Of a stretch of DNA of 54,310 bases, positions 26,227-34,260 are shown piece after piece (the stretch's first letter is position 1; every line of letters starts with the position of its first letter). Origin of the DNA: Photobacterium obscurum (GTDB lineage Bacteria > Pseudomonadota > Gammaproteobacteria > Enterobacterales > Vibrionaceae); contig NZ_JAKRRW010000031.1 of the NCBI RefSeq assembly GCF_026191635.1, positions 1 to 54,310 of the forward strand, in the 5' to 3' direction. The position numbers were made by a program, and so were the translations under genes. The notes below the pieces were generated by a model that saw nothing but the letters and a program-made list of their open reading frames with translations, searched no databases and was not told the origin of the DNA.

Positions 26227-27477
26227 TTGATAAAGCCTTATAACTTCAAAGCCGCAGCCGTTGCTGCGGCTTTATCATATTCACTGGCCGCGCAAGCTGA
26301 TGGCTGGCCGACTTGGGAGCCGGAAACGGCAGCGGTTCCATTTGCTTTCTCAACCGATTCGATGGGATTCTCGGTGGGAGTCGCCGGGGTGCTAAAAGGG
26401 GCCGGACAGCCGCAGGCAGCCCTGTTGGGCGCTGGGCTGGTAACCGATAAAGGCACTTGGATGACTTATCTCGGAGCGAGTAACTATACACTTGGCAATG
26501 GTAGCCGCTGGCTGTTTGGTGCCGAATTGTATGCGGCCGAGTTCAAGCAGTTTGACTATTTTCTTGGCGATGCAACCCGCAATGACTCGGTTGCCGATGA
26601 TGCCACGGTGGCTGATGCCGAAGAAGGCCAGTATCGTCTTTCTGCCCGTTATATCCTGCCTGTCGGAGCGGCCGAGACCCAGGGATTGCGCGCCGCATTA
26701 CGGCCTAATCGCCCGGTGTCAGGTAATGCACCGTGGAATAGTGGGGTGACATCGATAGAGTTCCGGCCTTTTTACCAGAGCCGTGAGTTCTCCAACTTGG
26801 AGGCTGGTTCCGTACCTGGCTTCAGTGAAGCGGAAAGCGTGTGGGGGCTGGAGACCCGTGCTGACTGGGATAACCGCAATAACAGCCGTAACCCCACAAC
26901 AGGAAGCCGGAGCCAGTTCAGTGTGACCTATGCACCAGGAAGTTCGGATCACGCCAGCTGGTGGAAGTGGGAGCTAAACCAGAGCTGGTTCTGGGATCTC
27001 GGCGCACTGGGAGAACTGCTTGACCAGCAGGTACTCGCTTTTAATGTTTATACCGGTGATACTCCGAGCTGGAATAGCCAGGAAACCGTCGATGGCCAGG
27101 AGGCGTTCCGCCGTCCACCAGCCTACGCGGGTATCCGCCTTGGTGGCCTGTACCGCCTGCGCAGTTTTCAGAGTGGGCGGTTTGTTGATCGTTCTGCTCT
27201 TAGCTACAGTATGGAATACCGAGTATTGCCAGACTGGCAGCCGCTGGAAGACTGGCCGGTCTTTGAATGGTATGACGTGCCTTGGTGGCAGTGGGTTGCC
27301 TTTGTTGATGTCGGTCGGGTAGCGGGTGAGTACGATCTGCGTGAACTTCACCAGGATATGCAGTGGAGTGCCGGCGGAGCGATCCGCTTTCAGGTTGAAG
27401 GTGTCGTTGTCCGGACCGAGATGGCCTGGGGCAGCGAAGACAGCCTGTTCCGCGTCATGATCAACCAGCCGTTTTAA
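26227..27477 (+). CDS. POTRA-less Omp85/BamA-type outer-membrane barrel protein
   Basis: This 416-residue protein has a signal peptide ending about AAQA, then beta-barrel sequence almost at once. There are no POTRA domains, unlike BamA or TamA. The C-terminal half has Omp85 features: NSRNPTTGSRSQFSVTYAPG, AGIRLGGLYRLRSFQSGRFVDRS (the L6-loop RxF region), WVAFVDVGRVAG, and a terminal Phe (VMINQPF). The start is uncertain: TTG 26227 has no clear Shine-Dalgarno and lies 22 bp after alr, so translation may be coupled to it. The substrate or cargo is unknown. Confidence 0.75.
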   Translation: MIKPYNFKAAAVAAALSYSLAAQADGWPTWEPETAAVPFAFSTDSMGFSVGVAGVLKGAGQPQAALLGAGLVTDKGTWMTYLGASNYTLGNGSRWLFGAELYAAEFKQFDYFLGDATRNDSVADDATVADAEEGQYRLSARYILPVGAAETQGLRAALRPNRPVSGNAPWNSGVTSIEFRPFYQSREFSNLEAGSVPGFSEAESVWGLETRADWDNRNNSRNPTTGSRSQFSVTYAPGSSDHASWWKWELNQSWFWDLGALGELLDQQVLAFNVYTGDTPSWNSQETVDGQEAFRRPPAYAGIRLGGLYRLRSFQSGRFVDRSALSYSMEYRVLPDWQPLEDWPVFEWYDVPWWQWVAFVDVGRVAGEYDLRELHQDMQWSAGGAIRFQVEGVVVRTEMAWGSEDSLFRVMINQPF

Positions 27478-27544
27478 AGCAGAACTTAGTATCGGGTATC
27501 TATGTTTAGTTACTCGATACCTATTCCCTTCCTGCTTTCTGTGA

Positions 27545-27964
27545 TTATTCCCCTTGTATTGTCACCACTATCCGGCGGCAGCCACCATGATCGCGGTGCT
27601 CGCCCAGATAGATCCCCTGCCAGGTCCCCAGGGCCAAGCGTCCCTGCGAGACAGGAATAGTAATGCTGCTGCCCAGGGTTGAGGCTTTAATATGGGCAGG
27701 CATGTCATCATCACCTTCATAGGTGTGCAGGTAATAAGGTGCCCGTTCAGGGACAGATCGGTTGAAATGGGATTCCATATCGCTACGAACGGTAGGATCA
27801 GCATTCTCGTTGATGGTCAGGCTGGCAGAGGTATGTTGGATAAATAAATGGGCTAGCCCAATGCGATATTGCTGGAGAGCCGGGATTTGTTGTTCTATTT
27901 CATCGGTTACAAGATGAAAGCCACGCTGCTTTGGTTTGAGCTGAATTGTCTTCTGGAACCACAT
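27545..27964 (-). CDS. yjbQ: YjbQ / UPF0047 family protein
   Basis: This 139-residue protein belongs to a conserved family (E. coli YjbQ) reported to have weak thiamine-phosphate synthase activity. Its true role is unsettled. Family signatures are LFIQHTSASLTINENADPTVRSDME, GDDDMPAHIKASTLG and the C-terminal GTWQGIYLGEHRDHGG with conserved histidines and acids. The start MWFQKT at 27964 aligns with E. coli. The 11 upstream in-frame codons do not. It converges with the Omp85 gene. Confidence 0.92.
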   Translation of the reverse strand: MWFQKTIQLKPKQRGFHLVTDEIEQQIPALQQYRIGLAHLFIQHTSASLTINENADPTVRSDMESHFNRSVPERAPYYLHTYEGDDDMPAHIKASTLGSSITIPVSQGRLALGTWQGIYLGEHRDHGGCRRIVVTIQGE

Positions 27965-28247
27965 GGTGCTTGCCTCTTTGTTATCACTTTGCTGCAATCT
28001 TAGATAATTACTGTACTCATAAGCGTTTTTTGCGTCTATTATTTACTCTTAATTTTCGTGACCTGACTCAATGCAGGTAGAGGTGGCTTCAAGTCATAAT
28101 CTGTCATAAGTCGTAAAATTACAAAAAATTAGCCGACTCTGCTGGTTGCGCTAAAATTGACAACATTTACAAATATCGGGGATCCATGGCCAGGATCAGG
28201 CTGATCCGGCTAATGGATAGAAAAAATAAAACATCAGGAACTTCACC

Positions 28248-29900
28248 ATGTTGAAAAACATCAATCCAACGCATACTCAGGCGTGGAAAGCGCTGACGGC
28301 ACACTTTGAAGATGCACAGGATCTTCAGTTGAGCGAGCTGTTTGCCCAGGACAGCGAGCGTTTTGCCAAGTTTTCGGCAAATTTCGGCTCTGACATTCTG
28401 CTTGATTACTCTAAAAACCTAATCACAGAAGAGACGATGAGCAAGCTACTCGCCCTTGCGGAGCAAACTGAGCTTGAAGCTGCAATTGCTGACTTGTTCA
28501 GCGGTGAAAAAATCAACCAGACCGAAGGTCGTGCTGTTCTGCACTCTGCGCTTCGTAACCGCAGCAACACGCCGGTAATGGTTGACGGTGAAGACGTAAT
28601 GCCAAAAGTGAATGCGGTATTGGCGAAGATGAAAGACTTCACCGCACGCATCGTTGATGGTGACTGGAAAGGCTATACCGGTAAAGAAATTACCGATGTG
28701 GTAAATATCGGTATTGGTGGTTCCGATCTTGGTCCATATATGGTGACAGAGGCTCTGGCTCCTTATAAAACCCGCCTGAACATGCATTTCGTATCGAATG
28801 TCGATGGTACGCATATTGCTGAAACACTAAAAGCGCTAAACCCTGAAACGACGTTGTTCCTGATCGCTTCTAAGACATTCACAACCCAAGAAACGATGAC
28901 CAATGCGCATTCTGCACGTGACTGGTTCCTGGCGACGGCACAAGATCAGGCTCATGTTGCCAAGCACTTTGCGGCATTGTCCACCAACGCGACTTCAGTT
29001 GCCGAGTTCGGTATCGATACCGACAATATGTTCGAGTTCTGGGACTGGGTTGGCGGTCGTTACTCGTTATGTTCTGCGATTGGTCTATCGATCAGCCTAT
29101 CTATCGGCTTCGACAATTTTGTCGAGCTGCTTGACGGTGCACATGCGATGGACAAGCACTTTGCAGAAGCCCCACTAGCTGAAAACCTCCCGGTTATCCT
29201 GGCGCTAATCGGTATCTGGTACAACAACTTCCACGGTGCAGAATCAGAAGCGATCCTGCCATACGACCAATATCTGCACCGCTTCGCTGCATACTTCCAG
29301 CAGGGCAACATGGAGTCAAACGGCAAGTGTGTTGACCGTGGCGGTAACCCTATTGATTACCAGACGGGTCCAATTATCTGGGGTGAGCCAGGTACGAATG
29401 GCCAGCATGCGTTCTACCAGCTAATTCACCAGGGCACCAAGCTGATCCCGTGTGATTTTATTGCGCCGGCAATTAGCCACAACCCACTAAGCGATCACCA
29501 TCCTAAGCTGATGGCTAACTTCTTTGCTCAGACTGAAGCACTGGCATTTGGTAAAACCAAAGAGCAGGTTGAAGCGGAATTCGTTGCAGCAGGTAAGACG
29601 CTGGATGAAGTAAAAGAGCTGGTTCCGTTTAAAGTCTTCGAAGGCAACCGTCCAACTAACTCGATCTTGGTTAAGCAGGTGACGCCTTCTGTACTGGGTT
29701 CGCTTATCGCGCTATATGAGCAGAAGATTTTCACTCAGGGTGTTATTTGGAACATCTTTAGTTTTGATCAGTGGGGTGTTGAGCTAGGTAAACAACTAGC
29801 AAACAACATTCTGCCAGAGCTGAACAATGCTGAAGAGATTGCTAGCCACGACAGTTCGACCAATGGCCTAATTAACGCGTTTAAACAATGGCGTAGCTAG
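28248..29900 (+). CDS. pgi: Glucose-6-phosphate isomerase
   Basis: Pgi interconverts glucose-6-phosphate and fructose-6-phosphate in glycolysis. The 550-residue protein has NIGIGGSDLGPYMVTEAL, the SKTFTTQETMTNA phosphate-binding segment, and the C-terminal signature GVELGKQLANNILPEL. It is a single-gene unit. The 283 bp upstream contain a 15-bp palindrome (GGATCAG g CTGATCC, 28193-28207) about 40 bp before the start. Confidence 0.98.
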   Translation: MLKNINPTHTQAWKALTAHFEDAQDLQLSELFAQDSERFAKFSANFGSDILLDYSKNLITEETMSKLLALAEQTELEAAIADLFSGEKINQTEGRAVLHSALRNRSNTPVMVDGEDVMPKVNAVLAKMKDFTARIVDGDWKGYTGKEITDVVNIGIGGSDLGPYMVTEALAPYKTRLNMHFVSNVDGTHIAETLKALNPETTLFLIASKTFTTQETMTNAHSARDWFLATAQDQAHVAKHFAALSTNATSVAEFGIDTDNMFEFWDWVGGRYSLCSAIGLSISLSIGFDNFVELLDGAHAMDKHFAEAPLAENLPVILALIGIWYNNFHGAESEAILPYDQYLHRFAAYFQQGNMESNGKCVDRGGNPIDYQTGPIIWGEPGTNGQHAFYQLIHQGTKLIPCDFIAPAISHNPLSDHHPKLMANFFAQTEALAFGKTKEQVEAEFVAAGKTLDEVKELVPFKVFEGNRPTNSILVKQVTPSVLGSLIALYEQKIFTQGVIWNIFSFDQWGVELGKQLANNILPELNNAEEIASHDSSTNGLINAFKQWRS

Positions 29901-29921
29901 GCAGTAGCTTGATTTACGATA

Positions 29922-29949
29922 AAAAACGCCGCTTAGCGGCGTTTTTTTC
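29922..29949. terminator. Bidirectional terminator between pgi and the cold-shock gene
   Basis: The stem AAAACGCCGC / GCGGCGTTTT with a TTA loop is flanked by A and T tracts. It serves convergent pgi and the cold-shock gene. Confidence 0.92.
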
Positions 29950-29977
29950 ATTCTGAGGTTGAAAACGCTCAGCAGAA

Positions 29978-30187
29978 TTATGATAGCGCGACAACTTCGC
30001 TTGCTTGTGGACCTTTCTGACCATCTGTCACGATAAACTCAACACTCTGGCCTTCCTGTAAGGTGCGACGGCCCTGGGCTTGAATTGCACTAAAGTGAAC
30101 GAAGACATCTTTGCCATCAGCACCAGAAATGAAGCCAAAGCCTTTTTCATCGTTAAACCATTTAACGGTTCCAGTCAGTTTGTTCAT
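29978..30187 (-). CDS. CspA-family cold-shock protein
   Basis: This 69-residue OB-fold protein binds single-stranded nucleic acid and melts mRNA structure. It has both RNP motifs: KGFGFI (RNP1) and VFVHF (RNP2), after TGTVKWFNDE. The start at 30187 fits the family size and has AAAGGAAAG upstream. A longer frame from 30244 would add 19 unrelated residues. The message probably has a long leader, as cspA-type genes do. I cannot say which E. coli paralogue it matches. Confidence 0.92.
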   Translation of the reverse strand: MNKLTGTVKWFNDEKGFGFISGADGKDVFVHFSAIQAQGRRTLQEGQSVEFIVTDGQKGPQASEVVALS

Positions 30188-30408
30188 GTTACGATCTTTC
30201 CTTTGAATGTGGGCATTTCCTTGCTTGGCCGGATAGGCAAGCAAAAGTTACGTGCTAAAACATCAGGGCAATAAGAGTCTTGATGCTTATTCAGCATATC
30301 AAGTCTAGACCGATTATCTGGTTGTGGGTAGTCTTTTATCTGGGATTTGTGGCTTCTTCACAGAAATTTCAAGGGGATAGAGATCTTGGTATGGAAAGGG
30401 GAGGATCG

Positions 30409-30430
30409 CCAGCCAGAGAACTCTGGCTGG
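30409..30430 (-). repeat. Perfect inverted repeat after the CheX gene
   Basis: CCAGCCAGAG-AA-CTCTGGCTGG is a 10-bp perfect stem lying 29 bp past the CheX stop. Neither side has a T run, so it is at best an imperfect terminator or an RNA-stabilising hairpin. Confidence 0.5.
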
Positions 30431-30458
30431 GGCGAATTAACAGGTCAGTGGCTGGTGG

Positions 30459-30923
30459 TTAGCCGTCAAAACAGATCTCAATAAAGGCCTTACCATACTC
30501 AGAGTCGAACGGCATGATAATAATTGCGCCGTCGCACTTATGGGTGATGGTGTGCCCACGACCGGATACTACTGCCGGTGTAGCCATTTCAAAATCATAG
30601 CCACGCTCAGCGAGGATACGTTTGGCGCCGCCCGTGACCATATTGGTGATCTCACCCACCATATCGGTGACTTCCTCATTGATGCCATTCGGTCGCTCAC
30701 CCAACATACGTTGCATGATTTCTAGCGCTAGGGGCTCATCAAAGGTGATAGACATAGAGCCTTTGGTTTGGGGGCCAATCATACCGATCAGGCCAGATAC
30801 ATCACCGCGGGCGACTTCATCTTTTTTTACTCGAGGCTTTTGTGGTGCTAACTCCATCGACGCCATGGTCTTTAATACATTCAGGAGTGAAGCTAGGAAA
30901 GGGTTTACGAATTCTGCACGCAT
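30459..30923 (-). CDS. CheX-family chemotaxis phosphatase-like protein
   Basis: This 154-residue protein belongs to the CheC/CheX/FliY fold family, whose members dephosphorylate CheY-P. The active-site pattern D-x3-E-x2-N-x3-G is intact in DMVGEITNMVTGG (E91, N94). Downstream, FEMATPAVVSGRGHTI matches the family. It is not near any other chemotaxis gene but sits next to zur. Whether it acts on CheY or on another receiver protein is open. Confidence 0.82.
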   Translation of the reverse strand: MRAEFVNPFLASLLNVLKTMASMELAPQKPRVKKDEVARGDVSGLIGMIGPQTKGSMSITFDEPLALEIMQRMLGERPNGINEEVTDMVGEITNMVTGGAKRILAERGYDFEMATPAVVSGRGHTITHKCDGAIIIMPFDSEYGKAFIEICFDG

Positions 30924-30957
30924 AATTGGATAATGACTGTATTAGTAAATGTAAAAG

Positions 30958-31407
30958 TTACTGCTTGCTGTTCTGGCACGTATGACAAATGCCGTGGCTT
31001 TCCACAACATGATTAGAAATCTGAAAACCATGATTCTCAGCCTTCTGGCGCAGTAATTTAGCCAGTTCATCATCATGGCATTCTTCGACAGTACCGCACT
31101 CATCACAAATAAGCAGCTGCGAGCAATGGTCTGCATGTCCGAGAACACAACAGGCAATATAGCTGTTAGTTGACTCAACCTTATGTACAAAGCCCTGAGC
31201 TAAAAGAAAATCAAGGGCGCGGTATACCGTCGGCGGCTTCGCTTGTGGTTCGGTTTCCCTGAGTAAGTCCAGCAGCTCATAGGCACTTATCGAACTATGA
31301 TGCTCAATGATTAGCTCAAGTACTTTCAGCCGTTGAGGTGTCAGCCTTACTCCTCGTTGCTCGCAAATCTGTTGCGCTTTATTCAGCAGTTGCGTTTGAT
31401 TTGCCAT
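30958..31407 (-). CDS. zur: Zinc uptake regulator Zur (Fur family)
   Basis: Zur is a Zn-bound repressor of zinc uptake genes. The 149-residue protein has the winged helix (RLTPQRLKVLELI, PPTVYRALDFLLAQGFVHKVESTNSYIAC) and is very close to E. coli Zur. Structural zinc cysteines are visible in ICDECG and the C-terminal GICHTCQ. The pairing with dusA and pspG nearby copies the E. coli order zur-dusA-pspG. I see no clear Zur box next to it. Confidence 0.95.
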   Translation of the reverse strand: MANQTQLLNKAQQICEQRGVRLTPQRLKVLELIIEHHSSISAYELLDLLRETEPQAKPPTVYRALDFLLAQGFVHKVESTNSYIACCVLGHADHCSQLLICDECGTVEECHDDELAKLLRQKAENHGFQISNHVVESHGICHTCQNSKQ

Positions 31408-31988
31408 ATAACCTCAATAAACAGCGATAAGTCCAGTAGTTTATCATAGCATTCGGGAAACGTATCTTAGTTCCAGTCATTCCTGCTTAAAAGGCCAGAA
31501 AAATCGTGTTCCGGATCACGGCTATTTAACGGCAAAGGGCGCGGAACGGTTATTAATGAGTAAGCTTCTCCCGTATCGAGTGCCGGGAAGCGACTGTTTA
31601 CTTCGCTTCGTTGCATACCGCAGTACAGCTTTTTCCTTGCCGGACACAAGAAAGCTGAACCTTGCTTTCTGGGGGTAGTTTGGGTGAGTGTAAGTTATTG
31701 ATATATTTGACGTGTACAGCCTGTACAGCTTTTTCACTACAATAACCTAAAAGCTAAAAAAGCTGTACGGCTTGTGTGGTCTTACTGTAAAAGCTCTTCT
31801 TTATCAGTGTTTTACAGTTATTATCGTTAGGCTTGTTATGGTCTTTATGCTGGTTAGGGTGTTTTCATTTGGAACATGGCTGTACTAATACTAATTGGAT
31901 GGCATTTTGAGCTATGAAGCTGCTCAGGTTCGAAAATCGGTACTGCGATTCGTCAACGGATCTTTTGAGGAAAGGTATTGAAGGTAAA
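31408..31988. other. Gene-poor region with repeated GTACAGC motifs before the class IV adenylate cyclase gene
   Basis: No convincing gene is present. GTACAGCTTTTTC occurs at 31623-31635 and again exactly 100 bp later (31723-31735). TGTACAGC is duplicated at 31713-31720 and 31722-31729. The inverse AAAAAGCTGTAC lies at 31757-31768, making a perfect 12-bp inverted repeat with 31723-31734. A 40-codon plus-strand ORF (31556-31678) is open but lacks a good Shine-Dalgarno. Confidence 0.5.
31723..31768. repeat. 12-bp inverted repeat with 22-bp spacer
   Basis: GTACAGCTTTTT (31723-31734) and AAAAAGCTGTAC (31757-31768) are perfect reverse complements. The left arm is preceded by another TGTACAGC in the same orientation 9 bp away. 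It could be an operator array or a stem-loop. Function is unknown. Confidence 0.6.
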
Positions 31989-32552
31989 ATGACAGAGCAT
32001 TTTGTTGGTAAGTATGAAGTGGAATATAAGTTTCGGGTTAAGGCACACGATTTGTTGCTACAGCGTCTTATATCGCTTGGAGCCAGTGAGTTTGTAGTAA
32101 ATAACCGTGAGCAAGATACTTATTATGAAATGGCAGACCATGCCCTGGCACAGCAGAAAATAAGCATGAGTGTCCGCAGTATGGAGCCCTCAGGAATTAA
32201 GTTGTGGATTGTTAAGGGCCCCGGGGATGACCGCTGCGAGGCTGTTAATGTTGAATCGGTCGAGAAAACCGACAGTATGTTACGTACCTTGGGATATCGG
32301 GCGGCATTTGAGATTGCAAAGCAACGGAGCATCTACTTTTATCAACAGTTTCACATAACACTGGATAGCGTGAGTGAGTTAGGGTGTTTTGCTGAAATTG
32401 CCGTGATGACGAACGATGTTGATCAATTGGAAACATTGAGGCACCAGTGCCTTGAGCTTGGCGTTAAGCTTGGGCTTAACGGCGTCGATATTGAGCCGAG
32501 ATCGTACCGGCAGTTGCTGGGACATAACGAGTTGAATCAGTGTCTGGGCTAG
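31989..32552 (+). CDS. cyaB: Class IV adenylate cyclase (CYTH domain, CyaB type)
   Basis: Class IV cyclases of the CYTH superfamily make cAMP from ATP in a triphosphate tunnel enzyme fold. The 187-residue protein has the signature HFVGKYEVEYKFRV (ExExK at its start), then REQDTYYE, LWIVKGPGDDRCEAVN and AKQRSIYFY. It resembles the Aeromonas and Yersinia enzymes throughout. The start at 31989 has GAAGG just upstream and puts the ExExK motif near the N-terminus, as in the family. An upstream frame to 31914 adds 25 unrelated residues. It is a single gene flanked by GTACAGC motifs. Confidence 0.85.
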   Translation: MTEHFVGKYEVEYKFRVKAHDLLLQRLISLGASEFVVNNREQDTYYEMADHALAQQKISMSVRSMEPSGIKLWIVKGPGDDRCEAVNVESVEKTDSMLRTLGYRAAFEIAKQRSIYFYQQFHITLDSVSELGCFAEIAVMTNDVDQLETLRHQCLELGVKLGLNGVDIEPRSYRQLLGHNELNQCLG

Positions 32553-33034
32553 ATGTGATTTGGCCATCGTGAACACTTACTTGATTATGTACAGCTTATT
32601 GCTCTTTATTTACCTAAAAGCTTGGTAACGGCTGGTGGGGATGAGTTGGTGTTTATAATGTATTGAAACATATGAGATAAATATGCTGTACAGGTTTTTG
32701 GGTTGTTGGTGGTCAAAAGCTCTATTAGCTGCACGTTACGCGGATGGTTGATGTTTATTTTCTTTTATTACAATCGCTTATGAGATTGCTTGGTTGGCCT
32801 GCCATGTTCTTTTTCTATGTGGTTTATTGGTTGGGATAAGCAGAATGATCGCTATAGTTGGGCTACGGGCCGATATGAGGTAGAATCCGCTCTCTTTAGT
32901 AAACTGCCGTTCGGAGTGTCGGTTTCAACCCTGGTGACAATACTACTGGGGGAAGAGAGCGGTACCTCTGTTTTGCTATTAGTTGGCTTAATAGCAATTA
33001 TCGACGGGTAAACGGGTCAAAATGAGGCTTTTCG
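32553..33034. other. Intergenic region between cyaB and dusA
   Basis: This 482-bp stretch is AT-rich and has no supported gene. It carries TGTACAGC at 32588-32595, GCTGTACAG at 32685-32693, and the dusA promoter near its right end. The short ORF at 32790-33011 has no family resemblance and overlaps that promoter. Confidence 0.5.
32858..32886 (+). promoter_or_regulatory. Candidate promoter of dusA
   Basis: TTGGGC (32858-32863) and TAGAAT (32881-32886) are 17 bp apart. The -10 matches 5 of 6 bases. It would give a 140-nt leader. Confidence 0.4.
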
Positions 33035-34075
33035 ATGCAAGATAGTGCTGTTGCCAACCGCGACGATTTACAAACAGAACCAACACTGAGTGCTGATTTT
33101 CCATCATGCCGTTTTTCCGTTGCCCCGATGCTCGACTGGACAGATCGTCACTGCCGTTACTTCCACCGCTTGCTGAGTGAGCATGCCTTGCTGTACACCG
33201 AGATGGTGACTACTGGCGCTATTATTCACGGCAAGGCTGACTATCTGGCCTATAACGAAGAAGAGCACCCGCTGGCACTTCAGCTGGGTGGTTCGAATCC
33301 GGCGGATCTGGCCCATTGTGCCAAATTGGCTCAAGAGCGTGGTTACGACGAAGTTAATCTGAACGTAGGGTGTCCGTCTGACCGTGTGCAGAACGGCCGC
33401 TTCGGTGCTTGCCTGATGGGCGAGGCGGAATTGGTAGCACAGTGTGTGTCAGCAATGCGCGAAGTGGTTGATATTCCTGTGACGGTAAAAACCCGTATTG
33501 GGATTGATGAGCAAGATTCCTATCAGTTCCTGACGGACTTTATTGGTACGGTCAGCGAGAAAGGCGGTTGTGATGATTTTACCATCCACGCTCGCAAGGC
33601 CTGGCTAAGTGGCTTGAGCCCGAAAGAAAACCGTGAGATCCCACCGCTGGACTACCCGCGTGTTTACCAGTTGAAGCGAGATTTCCCTCATTTAACCATG
33701 GCGGTCAACGGCGGTGTTAAAACGCTGGCTGAAATTGAAGCCCACTTGGAACACCTGGATGGCGCAATGGTTGGCCGTGAAGCCTACCAGAACCCTTATA
33801 TGATGGCAGAGCTTGATCAGCGACTGTTCGGCAGCAATAAGCCGGTAAAAAAACGCCGTGAAGTGGTAGAGGCAATGTACCCGTATATTGAGCGTCAGAT
33901 GGCTAACGGTTCTTACCTTAACCATATCTCCCGCCATATGCTGGGTTTGTTCCAGAATATGCCGGGTGCCCGTCAATGGCGCCGCCATATTAGCGAAAAC
34001 GCGCATAAGCCGGGTGCTGGCATCGAAGTACTGCAGCAGGCGTTGGACAAAATTCCGGCCCATTTGGATGTCTAA
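33035..34075 (+). CDS. dusA: tRNA-dihydrouridine(20/20a) synthase DusA
   Basis: DusA is a flavoenzyme that reduces U20 and U20a in the tRNA D-loop. The 346-residue protein has FSVAPMLDWTDRHCRYF, EMVTTGAII, NVGCPSDRVQNGRFGACLM with the catalytic Cys, and IHARKAWLSGLSPKENR. GAGG lies 7 bp before ATG 33035. No prophage junction is seen at its 5' end, although dusA is a known phage integration site. Confidence 0.97.
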   Translation: MQDSAVANRDDLQTEPTLSADFPSCRFSVAPMLDWTDRHCRYFHRLLSEHALLYTEMVTTGAIIHGKADYLAYNEEEHPLALQLGGSNPADLAHCAKLAQERGYDEVNLNVGCPSDRVQNGRFGACLMGEAELVAQCVSAMREVVDIPVTVKTRIGIDEQDSYQFLTDFIGTVSEKGGCDDFTIHARKAWLSGLSPKENREIPPLDYPRVYQLKRDFPHLTMAVNGGVKTLAEIEAHLEHLDGAMVGREAYQNPYMMAELDQRLFGSNKPVKKRREVVEAMYPYIERQMANGSYLNHISRHMLGLFQNMPGARQWRRHISENAHKPGAGIEVLQQALDKIPAHLDV

Positions 34076-34123
34076 CTGATGTGGTTTTTTTCACCATGTT
34101 AAATGGTGAAAATAGCTAACTTT

Positions 34124-34159
34124 AAAAAGCGTTGACGGTTACCTGTCAGCGCTTTTTTT
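34124..34159 (+). terminator. Rho-independent terminator after dusA
   Basis: AAAAAGCGTTGAC pairs with GTCAGCGCTTTTT (one T-G wobble) around an 8-nt loop and is followed by more Ts. It lies about 50 bp after dusA. Confidence 0.85.
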
Positions 34160-34201
34160 GTATCTGCCTGATAAATAATGGCTTAATTGTTTTTCTTATT
34201 C

Positions 34202-34217
34202 TGGCCTAGTTTGTGCA
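34202..34217 (+). promoter_or_regulatory. Sigma-54 promoter of pspG
   Basis: TGGCCTAGTTTGTGCA has the invariant GG and GC elements with exactly 10 bp between them, as in the -24/-12 consensus. It lies 44 bp before pspG. pspG is sigma-54 and PspF dependent in E. coli, so the same control is expected here. Confidence 0.75.
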
Positions 34218-34260
34218 CCTTGTAATGGTAATACAGAGATAAAGCGAAGAGGGCTACATA

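Noticed and set aside
30280..30462. 60-codon plus-strand ORF between the cold-shock gene and the CheX gene
   Set aside because: It has no Shine-Dalgarno or recognisable domain and crosses the inverted repeat at 30409-30430. The region is better explained as the cold-shock upstream DNA.
32790..33011. 73-codon ORF before dusA
   Set aside because: It overlaps the likely dusA promoter (32858-32886), has no ribosome-binding site and resembles nothing I know.
33035..33120. Prophage integration at the dusA 5' end
   Set aside because: dusA is a known integrase target, but the gene is intact and no integrase or att-like repeat is present.
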